A stretch of 64,000 bases of DNA from Hydractinia symbiolongicarpus (Eukaryota; Cnidaria; Hydrozoa; Anthoathecata; Hydractiniidae), in NCBI RefSeq assembly GCF_029227915.1, contig NC_079882.1:27101001-27165000 (forward strand). Direction: 5' to 3'. Numbering within the stretch: position 1 is the stretch's first letter; each line of letters opens with the position of its first letter. This document shows positions 1 to 13,100 of this stretch, one piece after another. The notes beneath the pieces are model-generated. The model was not told where the DNA came from. It searched no databases and saw only the letters and a list, made by a program, of their open reading frames with translations. A program made the translations under genes and the position numbers.

Positions 1-462
1 TTGTCAGTTGGTCTGGACATAATTTTAATAGTGCGATGAGTACTTGCTAGAGTGTCCTACTTCTGTCGTTTAATATTTTTCCATATACATTTTTATGGGT
101 CAAAAATTTAAGACTAATTTTCAAGTACTATCTCGCGAATGCTTTTCTGTTGTTGCCAACATGACAACACGCTTTAGACACAGGCGTGCATCTATCAACC
201 AACTCGCTGCAAGAAAAACATAGTGTAACCGGCGACACGAAATTGGGGCTGACAGATGTACAAACAAATTACAAACTTTGTGTGATCTTTCATTAAATGT
301 GTTTGTTGCAAGCGAGGCGATGTACTCACAGCTTACAATCTGATCAAACAAAACCAACGGACAGTTATAATTCATATTATGTACCGCTTCTTCATTTGAT
401 GGATGAAAAATAAACCTTCCAGCATTAAAATTATATTGTGTATGTATACATGAAACCTTGCC
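1..462. other. Upstream region of the SVEP1-like gene
   Basis: No supported gene. An 84-codon minus-strand open frame lies here, but it has no recognisable domain and no splice context. The stretch should hold the promoter and 5' UTR of the SVEP1-like gene, whose first ATG is at 463. I see no convincing TATA box or other core element. Confidence 0.5.
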
Positions 463-1141
463 ATGGGATCAATACCATTCGCCTTGCTGCTTATTGTTAG
501 CGCTGCTAGGTGCATTTTTGCCAGTCGTGATTGGAGAATTCAAAGATTAAATCAATTTCAGCAGAAATACAACAATAGTCAGGCTGATATAATATTTCTA
601 CTCGATGTTTCTGGAAGTGTCAGCGACAGTGGTTTTCATACGGAAAAGGAGTTTATAAAATCTCTTCTGAGTGAGATTAGCGTGCAACCTATCGCTTCAA
701 GAGTCGCTGTAGTGTCTTTCGGCAGACATGTGAAAGAAGAACTTGACTATATAGACTATAGCTATCTTGATAAAGATAAATGTACGTTCACAAAGGAGTT
801 TGGAAGGGTAAAACATAGAAAAGGCAGTGCTACTAACATGCAAGGAGCTCTAGCTCGTGCTAAGCAAATTTTGGATGGAGCAAACACTAACAAAGTGAAG
901 CGAACGCATGTAAACACTGTTGTGTTTCTGCTGACTGATGGTCATTGGAACTACGGAGGGTCACCCTACAGTACTGCCAATGTTTTGAGAGATCGCAGTA
1001 AATACGACGTGGAAATCTTTTCCGTTGGAGTTGGCTATGTTTCCAAATATCAACTAAAAATGATTTCTGGCTCAGAAGCGAATGTTATAGTAGCTCGAGA
1101 TTTTTCTGAATTTGCAAGTTTGGCTACCAGAATAAGAGGAG
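463..1141 (+). CDS. SVEP1: SVEP1-like exon 1: signal peptide and vWA domain
   Basis: The ATG at 463 begins a hydrophobic leader of about 20 residues ([11 protein letters not shown] core), a good signal peptide. The vWA domain follows with an intact MIDAS metal site: D48-x-S50-x-S52, T124 and D159. The exon ends at 1141 (GGA G|gtatga) in phase 1. The open frame continues only 8 codons into the intron before a stop. The next exon in phase 1 (7688) carries the EGF-like module expected after vWA in SVEP1. A stand-alone vWA gene with a short retained tail is the alternative. Confidence 0.85.
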
Positions 1142-4100
1142 GTATGAAATCTTTCGCTACCTTTTAACTACATTAACAGAATTGGGGGGATAGGTAAAAT
1201 TAGCGAAACCAAAAAAAATTTCATAATTACGTTTGTTTTTAGTCGATATTCAAATAACATGCAACATAACAATCATTCTCTAAATCTTTCGTATAATGCA
1301 GATCTGCGTCGGGTTTGTCAAAAATATAAAAATAATATCGATATCTCACTGCACAACATAGTAATAGTCATGAGATTTAAGAAAAAATACAGCGCTTCAA
1401 AAATTTTCATACCTAACATCTTATAAGAAACACGAGACAAATCATTTAAAGAACAAAGCAAAGCAAAAAAACAAAACAATAGTTAATTATTCTTGTAAGC
1501 AAGCATGATTAAATCTACATCCTGCGAAAAAGCAAGTTATTCATATAAAAGACCTTGAAAAGTTGTCTAGGAATTTTCATATTTTTTTAAAATTTTTTAA
1601 ATGGTTTTTAAGATTTTGGACTGAGTAACCGAGCAAACAAACACGTGGATTAGATTTTTCCAAGTACAAACGGTGACAAGAAATGTGGGCACTTGAGTGC
1701 AAATTTTGAAGTCCATCGCCACAAGTAGTAATCTTCGCTATTTCTATATTAGATTTTGCAATTTGAACTTGTTAAAGTTCATTTATCAATGTTCACAGCG
1801 CAATTAGTATCTTATGTTCTTTGGTTAAATCCAAACTCTACACCCTTTTTCCCATATTTTCGGACTTCCTGGCACTTGACGTGGATTATTCCATAACTAT
1901 GGCATGTTAAAACGAGAGTTCCCACGCACATGTAAAAGTTGCACTTTCGAAGCGTGTCGGCTATGTAGTATCGGTGAGTTAATAGTTTTTGCCGTAGTAC
2001 CAAATTTTTTATCACTGATTGTAAATAGCAAAAAAACAACAACAATTAAACCGCAGTTGTTATGTAAAATACAAGAACTTAAGCAACGTTGAAAATTTGT
2101 TACAAATGTAAAAAAGCGTATATCAACGTAAAATAACACCAAATCAACACCAAGAATATCAATAACGCAAGATCAAACGAGAGTTGGGGGTGAACTCGAG
2201 TCACTTTTAAAGAGACTTACACAAGAATACGAAAAATCGATATCGTAACTGGAAGATTCTGTTTAACATATAAAGATAAAACAATTACGTGAACAATAAT
2301 GAAACTATATACTAAACAAAAAAATAAATGTTGTAAAAAGTCGTTAAAGATTGTTGTGAATTTTCTCTTTTAAGTATATAAATAAAATTTATAATCAACC
2401 TGTAGATTTGCGAGAAAAACTTTTTGCTAAATATCTTGAACATGATCAATTCGTAAAAATTAATTTTCGCGACAATGAAAGTTTACTTACTTTAAAACGT
2501 AAATAGAAACCTTAAACATTTATAACAAAAAAATTACCACAATATAGCCTAAAATCCCCACATTTTTTCTATTTACTACTAGCAGGAAAAAGACTCGTTC
2601 TTGGAGCGAATGACCTTTTACTTTGTTCTGAGACTGTTCCAAATAATACTACCATAAATGGTTCGTTATTTAAGTCCTGATGGCTTGATACTTTCAAGCG
2701 CTTAATAGAAGGGATTTTATAAAGTATAATAAACTCGTCCACAAGTTTTGGTGTCTTAACTTTGGCCCCAATGTAACGCAGCCAAGAATCTTGCGAAGTC
2801 TTAATTATGGTGAAAACGAGGGGTCTATTCAACAACAACAAAAAATACAACCTGTAGATTTTCGATACAGGGAATTTACAAATTTGTGTAATCCCATGTT
2901 CCATCACCATTTATATTTAACCACAAGTCGTGAAATCTTCTTAAGGTTTCTCTGTGAGCAACACTTACCACAGTAATTTCCAACTGCGCACAATAGACAT
3001 AAAAACATTCTTCTTCTATTATTCCGAGTGCACTAGTAGCTTCATCGAGAAATGCCAACACAGGTTCATGATAAAATAGTCGAGCGAATGATATTCGTTG
3101 TATTTCACCAGGAGAAAGATTGTCAGCCCAACACCATTCAGGCGCGACGTCGATATCCCCAACCCTTTCAATTAAATGTAACAAATCTACAGCTTCCAAA
3201 GCTTTCTCCACATTATCTCTTGTTAATTCGTAATCTTGTATCGAACTTCTTAAAACAGGGTAAACAACTTGATCAAGCAAAGACCCGTTTGTTAGGAATG
3301 GTTTTTGAGGTAAGAAAAGAACATTAGTGACCTCCGAAACAAATGACTGTTGAATAATACCAGATTCTGGCTTCCAAATTCCAGCAAGTATACGAAGAAG
3401 CGAACTTTTTCCAGAACCTGTATTTCCTGTTATCAGAATATTTTTATTTCTTTTGATATCTAAAGATAAGTCTGAGACAAGTATCTGAAGAGAATTTGGA
3501 GCGGTGTAAGTGATATTTTTAAGACTAAGTAAGATTCCACCTTCAAACTCGTCATTTATTTCTTGAATATGTCGAGTCTGGAACCATCTTTTTTGTAATT
3601 TTAAAACCTCTATTAGCTCTCCTATTCGATGTACATATCCACACAAATCTGTAACTTGTGACGAAAGGTCGATTAAGGTACTAAAGCAGCTAATGAGATA
3701 CATAGAAACAAATGCATTCTTGCTAATAAGCGCACTTAACGCAACAACAGACATATCGTTATATTTTCCAGAAAGTATTGGGACTCCAATGACAACATAG
3801 CTCAGTATAGAGCCGATATAATCGATAAGATTTGTAGAAAAGTTCAAAAAAAGTTCCGAGTGTATTATTTTTTTCTGGGTCTTAAATAAGCGTTCGAAAA
3901 AGGTAGTAACTTTTTGAAGTTCGTTTTTTCCCGCTCTCAAAAGTGCAATGGACTCTGCAGATGATCTGATTTGTGTAAGCTTAAACCGGAAATCTCCTTC
4001 ACATTGTTCCTGTCTGAATATCAAATTTACAATAGAAGACATGATTAGTTTGTTTATTATTGTACCGACTACAAAGTATGTGTAAATAACAAACGGTCCA

Positions 4101-7100
4101 ACATAACCAGTTGAATTAAAACATTGAATAGAGTAGTAAATAATGACCAATGGGGATATGACAATCTTTGGCGATATATCGCTAAGCTGAAGACAGAAGC
4201 GGTTTACATCCTGACTTATTCTTTGATCAACATTATCTATTTCTGTTTTCAATACATTTACGCGATAAAATGTAGATTTAAAAAAATACTTTCGATGAAG
4301 AAAACTTGTCAACAATTTTCTCCATGTTAAATACAAATATCCTGAGACCAATTCTACTAAACTTTTATATATCGCTGCGGAAAATATCAGTGCGAACGCT
4401 TTGATGAGAAGAACTTTGAAGTTTCGGTTGTCTCGACCCTCTAAAACAGTTATAAACTCACTTGGAAGCAGACCCACGTTATACACGACAAGCTGCTGTC
4501 CTAAGCATATTCCAAGTAGAAGGATGTACAGCATAGTGGAGTTTGATAGACAAGATTGGAATAAAATAACGAGACATGATTTAAATCTTCGCAAACACAC
4601 CTTGTCAAGTTTGTATGATCGTCTGCTCGAGTTTGTGCACGTTGCTTCCGTCGGAACCATTTTGTTTGTTTATGTTATCGTTCCTTGTACGTCCGAATTT
4701 TAAAGCGTGATACCCAACACAACAAAACAAAATTGTTCGTTGTCGTTGGCGCTACCACGACCACTGTGTGTTTTTCATGAAATAATTGTGTATAAGCCAG
4801 TTAGCTAGATATAAATGAGTAATATTTAGGTCTATTTATAAGAAGGTCACTCAAGATTTGTTTTATATAACTACTACTGTAGTCTCTTCAAGTCATTTCA
4901 AGTCAAGTCTATCTACCTCATCTCCCTCCCCCTCCTCACCCCATTTCGCAAGTTAATCAAGGATATAAAATAAACAATTACAATAACAATTACAATAGCT
5001 AAGGATAAACCTTGTGCGGATTGTCCAAACTCAAGGTGCCACAGTTATATATCTTCTATTTATTGCCAGATTTTTTGCACCACCTGTTTTTTTAGCCCCA
5101 TCTTTTAACGTCTTTCTGTGGCAAAAAGAATTGTTTTTTATGAAGGCTTTATGTATCTACATGTATAGCTATACAACATAAAGAGATTCATACATACCTC
5201 AAGATGCTATAACTACAACTATGTACACAACCATTGTTGTAATTCTTTGCCACACAAACATCAGTGTTAGACACCCACCCTCTCTAACAACACATTGTAT
5301 ATACTTACTAAAAGCAGTAACTGCCTGCACAACCTAAAACGAGCTGAAACAACCTGTAACCACCTCAAACCAGCGTAAACAAGCTGAAATTAGAAAAAAC
5401 TACCTGTTCCCACAATCTCGGCTCTAACCATCTACGTGGATATCTAATAAAACTAAATAACGGATAAGTAAAAACCTTGTTAGTAGAACTTTAAACCACC
5501 TACATATAAATAAATGTAAAAATAATAGAATAAAAATAAACTGTTTTCATTGTATAAATATATAGTTATAAACTACCATAAGCCCAGTTTTAAAATACAA
5601 GTAAAAAGGAACAACAATCTGCAGCAGATTCTTTTCTGATGTTTTTTTATAATTTTGTTATCCATTTTTATCTTAGCAATCACATTGTGTATAATAAAAC
5701 GAGTGGCAGTAGTGAGAAAAATTTTTTTTTAACATTTTCAAGAGCAATTAATAATTATGTCCTGTGCACTAGGTTGTGAATTACATATAAATAATGCCTA
5801 CAAATGATACCTTCAATACGGCTCTGTTACCAGAAGCAAATTGTTTCCATCTGCTCAATGTGATTGCAAAGAAATAGATTAGAATAGCATTCAACACAAA
5901 AGAAAATATGTTCAGCAAGACAAGAAGAAACAATAATATTGTAGAAAGAATGTGATGGTTTCAGGTGGTTTAGGTAGTTACTGCTTTTAGTAAGTTCGCT
6001 CTAATGTAAGTTTTGATGCACCGTTTAATTTGTGGAGTTTAAGTCATTTGCTTTTTCAAGCATGGTGGATTTGATAAGGCTTTGGCCGCAGGCACATTTG
6101 AATTTATTCCCATCTTCTTAAAACATAAAAATTTAGCATGTTATTGATTCACATGTTCAAGTCTACCAAAAACATGAAAGTATAATATTCCCATATGGCT
6201 CATTTCCTAAATATTAAACACTGCTCTTCTGCATTTTATTTTATGCTTTGAGTGATTTATCATAGTAAAAGATGAAAAAATTGGTAAAAAACAACAGGTA
6301 ATGCTAAACTTGGAATCTATAACTATAATATACATATTTCTTAGTTTTGCCTGCATATTTAGTTATTTGTAATATAATCATTTAAAAGATTTAAGTTTTG
6401 CCTTTTGAGGATTGAAAGGTCCCTGTGCATTAACTATAAAGTCATAATCTCAACCTCTTTATCCCAACCGTTTCATTTTTCATTAAATGGCTAAAAAGGT
6501 TGATTTTCCTAATTTTATTAAACTTTGAAGTCTAGAAAGGTATGGACGAACGTGAGATAGAAAAAGTATTTTACTTTGTTGATGAAGAAAACAAGGGTTT
6601 TCTGGACAAAACTGAGTTAAAAATAGCATATTTATGTCTATTTGGCTTTAAAATATCTTCAATTGAAATAAAAGAAGTTTTACGGAAATGTGGAAGCGAG
6701 TTAAAAAATGGAAAACACAAGCACTATGGTTTAAACAAGATTGATTTTGTTACGCTTATGACAAATCGATTCAAGTCAATAGATGAAGATGAACAAATAC
6801 GAGAAATATTCAATTATTTTGATGCAAGGTGCAAAGGCTTTATTGACTTCAAAGATTTTAAAAGAGCTGTTAATATGAAGCTGAAACATTTTGATGATAA
6901 CAAACTTATAAGATGTTTTCGTGAGTTAGACAGAAATATTGATGGAAGAGTAAGTTTTGCAGACTTTCAGTTGATGATGAGAACAAAGATTTAACAAACT
7001 GCAAAGGGTTTGAAATTATATGTCAGAAGTGATCTGCAGAATTAAAACTATATATGTAACTATAAAATAGTTTTTAGCCTAAACATCTATAAATTTCAAG

Positions 7101-10100
7101 ACTTGAACATCACCCTATTCCGTTATAAATTTTTAAAAAAAACTTTCTTTTGAAGCCACGCCATATTTTGTTATGATTTTTGAATTTTACACTTAGTAGG
7201 CAAAATTGATCTGTGATTCCTAACCTGGTAATTTAAACACTGAATGATGCGTGATTTTACGTTGTGTGTAATGATTTCTATTAATGTATGTATAAATATA
7301 TGTAGAGTGAATATTCTTGAGTATTTTAAGCACCAAACAGTACTAACGTTGATGTGTAAGATTTACTTCACATTTTTTTGCAAAGATTCCCAATTTTTTG
7401 AGCAGTGCAGCCCCTAAAATAGTCATTTTGATCTTCAACTTTTTTTTACCTTATGAGCATAGAAGGTATATAAATTAAAGTTTCTCTTTGACCTCAAACA
7501 TCCTGAGTTCTGTAGGACTTACTCAAAACCTTTAATGCTGAACCTGGGTTTTCTGTAATAGTTTGTGAATTTGTTTAATGTTTTACAATTTCAATGCCTT
7601 GATTAACCACCGCTTCCTCGAACACTCACTGGAATTCCCAACTGTTTTAGTGTATTTTTAACTATTAGTTAAATAATATAATTTTAGATCAAATTGAGAA
7701 GTTGTACAAAACTGTTGACCAATCATTGTGTGGCATTACATGTGATCCAAAAGCAAGATGTTCCTGTGGCACCATAAGTGGTATTTACACTTGTGCTTGT
7801 CCTCCTGGACATTATGGATCTGGCCTTATGGGCAAATGTTATCGTAAGTAAAATCTATGTTATGGTTACTCATGTATATTTGTAAGCTGAATGTCGTTGT
7901 GGATTCAAGGGGCTGAAATATTTATCAAATATCTTGAAAATAAAGAGCTTTTAAAAAACATAAAAAGACTTTTTAAGTTCTGTAATATACTTATATAGTT
8001 CAATGCCATAACGCAAAATACAAAAGTATAACCAAAACTATACAATGTTAAAGCCTGAATACAAGTTCTTGCTGCTCTTTAATTGTTAACGAATTATAAA
8101 GACTACATTTATCCTGCAAAACTTTCCAAAATAACTCTTGAGTGTGTTTCCGGACATACATAATTTATTGTGTAAAAGAACTCTCTAGGTTTATTAAAAT
8201 AACACACTCACTCATAAAGTTACATTTACATTTTCACTTTTATTTGTTTTTTTATTCAGGGTAAAAGTAAGGGTGCATCTTCACTTATTTTGATAAAAAT
8301 AAACTTATCATAGCGTTCTTCTGCATTTTTACCATTTTATCTTTATAAAACATGATTTTATTATGTAACATTGTAATTTAAATGATGCATGACCATGAGC
8401 AAGAAGTCAGATAATGAGCACATCACACATTGTGGCTTCAGTAAAAGTTTTCACAAACGAAAGAACAAATGCAAATATAGCAAAAACAAGAAAGCAAAAA
8501 AATCTGCATTTTTAAAAAATTAACTAGTGATACATCTTTTCTACCATTCCAGTATTGTCAATTTTTTTTCCTGTGATTTGGTTAGTGTGAAATTTGATCA
8601 CATCAGATTACATAAACAATGTACAATAGAGATGTTTTTTGTCTATGAAAATTTTTCAAGAACTCAGTTTATCTAATTTAAACCTGGCACTAAACAAAAC
8701 AAACAACACGGACAGACTGGAATTCTAGAATTATTTCAACATTTAAAACCATTAGACTTTGAAAACAATCGCGTCCATGACGAAAAAGTATACACCAAGC
8801 AAAAACTACGAATATCTTTAATTTGATAAAACCTGACACAAACAAATTAACTTTAATGAAAGACTTTATGAAAAGAATTAAATTATACTGGCTATAAAAA
8901 TCGTGGAGCTTGCGAAAATAATTGTGGGACACACGATCCTTCGTGGAGATAATAATATTAGCGTGGTGGCCACGATAGAATGTTTGAATGTTTGTTATAC
9001 ATAAAGACCACGATTTTATCATGGTTCGTGTGCACCATGCTCATTACATGAACACGATGTTAACAAACCTTTTCACAGTACTGTAACCCCTTTTATAATT
9101 ATTCCAATTACTTGATAGGCAATAAGTTTATCATCCATTTCTATGACTTTTTAATTTTCCACATGTAACACATATTTGAGTGATAGATGACATAGCATTT
9201 AAAATAGGTTGAATTAAGTAAGGTAGTGGTATATCTATATAAAATATAAATTTTGACTACTAAGGACTTTTACATGGATTCATAGAAAATGAGTAAAACT
9301 GTTATACACGACCAAACCATTTTTCATGAGGGATCAGTTACAAAAATTTGTGAGGTTTTATAAAAACAGGCCAAAAAAGTGTCAACAAAATATAACACAA
9401 ACTTGTGATTGGACTAGAAAATGGGTAAGATATATATTGAGTCGATCAAATTCGGTAAAAAGGTAAAAACTTTACCTTTTACTTTTCATTTTTATGTCAA
9501 CTGCTTAAATTAAGTAAAGTATTTGCTAATAAGTTTTTGGAGTATTTGAGCTTTGCTGTTTTATCTAAGATACGAACAAAAACATTTGTTATAAGAAAAT
9601 GTGAAGGTTGAACTAAATTAATTAATGTACGGTTTAAACTATGCTTCATTTGTTTACGGTTTTGTTTTTGCCATTTTTGCTAGTGGTTTAGGTGAACTGA
9701 CCTAATCTGCACTCATAATAAACAGTTAGAGATCAGTTATGACCAGTCAATTTAAGCAATGGGTTAAAAAAAACATTTTTTTCAGTAATATTCATTTAGT
9801 CGAAATAGACTGATGGATAACTGATGTCTGAATGTTATTTGACACTGCTAAACTCACTAATTTAGTAAATCTTTTGAGTGTGGTGGTTTACACATTGCTG
9901 ACTTCTGCATTGCTAACTTCTGCATTCTAAAAATATAAGCAACGCACTATCTGGTAGTTTTCATTGTCCTTCTTATTCTCATTATAGGAAATTATAAAAC
10001 TTCCAGACACTAACATTACTGTTCATCAACTAGTAAGAACCTGAAAATAATCTAACCTCAGCATCAGTTTCTGTAAATGAAACAAAATTATTTTGATCTG

Positions 10101-13100
10101 TATCATCATTATTACCCATTCCATACCCCTTAAAACCAACAGTGGGACTTGCTTTGTCTGTTGACCAATGCTTTATTACACCAGTTACACTTTCATTTTT
10201 CTACCCTAAAATATTGTGATTTACTTTTGTAACTACTTCTTGTCTCAACACATTCCTTACGTATGTTTCTTCTACTAGATCTTGCTATATATATCCCATT
10301 GAATTCCCAAAGGTAGTACTAGTACCAATGGGGGTTCAGTTTCTAAACCATATATTTCATTGATAAATAATGGGGCTTCAGTTTCTAAACCATTTATTTC
10401 ATTGATAAATAAAAACTTTCTAAAATTAAAACTTCTAGGAGAACTTCAGATTTAAAAACAACATACTCTCTTGTTAATTCTATTTACAACTTTCCAAAAA
10501 TGTATTTCCCAGAGGGTGTTTCTATTTCTAAACCATATATACCTTTCACAATTATGCTTCTAAATAATATGAGTATTTATGCTTCTAAATAATGTGCTGC
10601 ATTTTCTTCTCTTTTATTGAAGTAAACCACAATATGTATCTAATTAACCCAATTCTTAAGTGAAAGTACACCAGATTTCTAAAATTTACCTTTCTAATTG
10701 TTTCGCCGAAAGCTATTCATCATTCCTTGTTTATCCTTAAGTTCAGCCAGTTTCATTGCTTTTAGCTGTGCAAAGGAAAATTTAAAATATGCAAAGGTAA
10801 ACCATAAAGATGAAAAAGTTGCTAAAAAGGTTTTCATTGCGTTAAGACACCTGCAGTAACATTTCATCTCTGTCTTTCAGACAGAAGTTAAATTCGAACT
10901 AAAGTGAGGCAAGGCAAAGTAACAGGCTTATATATACACTATCTAAGACGCAAGTTATTGTTTTATTTTTTTGTTTATAAGAATGGCCACATCTGATCTT
11001 TGCAATAAAAATTTTAGTGATCAAAATACTTGCTTTTATGAGTTACAAGACATTTACTAAAACATTTGATTGAGAGTTCCCCAATTGTTTATCTCCTGAT
11101 TAAATAACATAGAATGTATAATAGATTTTCTAAAAAATTCTCATACCATTAATTTTTTCCCTTTAGGTTGCCCAGCTGGAACGTACAAGACTTACTCATC
11201 ACCAGATCCTTGTAAACCTTGTCCACCAAAGTCAGTTACAAAAGTCACTGGTTCAAGATCTATTCATGATTGTGTTTGTTTACCTGGATTTACTGGGTAT
11301 CCAAATTTGGGAAAACCATGTACACGTAAGCATAGACGAAATTAAAAATATGTAAAATTTGTTTTTTTTTGCAAAAGCGTTTTAATATTGAAGCATTTTG
11401 ATTTGCTTTAGCTGTACAATGTCCTGCATTACCAAACCATATCAGTAATGGCAAAGTGTCATCCTGTGGAAAATTCTTTAAAGAGACTTGTACATTTGTC
11501 TGCAACTCAAACCATCATATTGCAAATGAAGTAGCTTCCAGCAGAAAACTCACTTGTCAAATGAATGGAAAATGGAATATGCCAATGCCTCAATGTGTTC
11601 GTAAGTTATACTCTGCAATGATCTGCCTAAATGTATTTATGTAATTGAATAAATATATTAAGTTATAAAAAATATACTTTGTTTGTTTGTTTGTTTGTTT
11701 GTTTTTTTGTTTGTTTGCTTGTTTGTTTGTTTGTTTGTTTATTTATTGTTTTTGAATTTTAATATCCAGCTACGAAATGCCAATGGCCACCAAACCCTCC
11801 TCACATGAAGTTGATGTGTAATGGTAATGGCGTTGGAAATAAATGTTCATACACATGTGATCAAGGCTATACATTAGTTGGTGCAAATGAACGAGAATGT
11901 AGATCTGATGGACAGTGGAGTCATGCCTTGCCTTTTTGTCAAAGTAATGCTTTTCTGTTTTACTAAAGTAAAAATAATTTTTTTTTGAAAATTAACTTAA
12001 TGTGAGAGGTTATTACTAGATTTAGTGTTACTAATGCTGTTATTTCAATGACATTAGGGTACTCTTTCAGAGGAGTATAACAAGTTTTTGAATGCACTTG
12101 TTTAATACATAACAATCCTTCTAAAACATTTTTTTTAATAAATCTCCCGAGCTTTTAAATTGTAAAAAAGAAATTTTTATACAGAGACTCTATCGCGGAT
12201 ATTCTATATCTGAAACATACACTATCTTGAACAAGCTTTCAGCTCCCTTGCAAGTTTGAGAGGTTTTACTCTAACTACGTCTGGATAACTAAACAACACG
12301 ACAATTTACAAAATGAAGTAGTCCTCTGCCAAAGTAGTTGTAATTTGATAATGTCAAAATGGCCAGCGTCCCACGTACGCACTTTTCTTCAAAAGTGGTA
12401 CTTTTCAGGAATTTAGGTGCTTTTTTAAAGGGATGGCAACACTTATTTGAATAGATATTTCATAAATTACCAAAAATGTGTTTCAATCTTTTTAGTAATC
12501 ACTTGTCCAACAGTTCGAAAAATAGATAATGTGAATATCAATCCAGTGAAATGTTTAACAGCAACTACTAATTTTAATGACGCATGCGCATACTCTTGCA
12601 AGTCAGGTTTTAAATTTGTATCTGGTGACCAGAAAAGAGTTTGTTTACATGATGGAACGTGGAGTGGAACCGAACTAATGTGCAGAGGTATGTGAATATA
12701 TCTATATTATAATGCCGTATACGTCCGTCTGTCTGTACGTCCGTCCGTCCGTCTGTCTGCCACGCAAAATGGTAGCTTAGCTGCGCAGGTAGCAAGACGC
12801 ACGCAATGCGGTATAAAAAGGACGGGCGAACCCGAGGATTTTTACACGGGCTAACGACTAGCATTTTATAAATTTCCTAAAAATTATTAAAGTTTTTATA
12901 AACAAAAGTATTATTCATATTCAAACAATACTTTCTGTTAAATAAAGTTTTTTCGTAAACATCACAATTTGGTACATACTATATAGATCTGACACCACCT
13001 ACAATAATATGTCCTGAACATGTAACTGCTGAAACGGAAGATGGTCAAGCCTTCAAAGAAATATCTTACGCAGAACCCACTGTTCGCGACAACTCCATTA

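Noticed and set aside
121-375. 84-codon minus-strand open frame upstream of SVEP1
   Set aside because: No domain, no splice context, and it lies in the expected promoter/5' UTR of the plus-strand gene.
8690-9022. 110-codon minus-strand frame in SVEP1 intron 2
   Set aside because: Low-complexity F/I/V-rich translation of AT-rich DNA, with no family resemblance.
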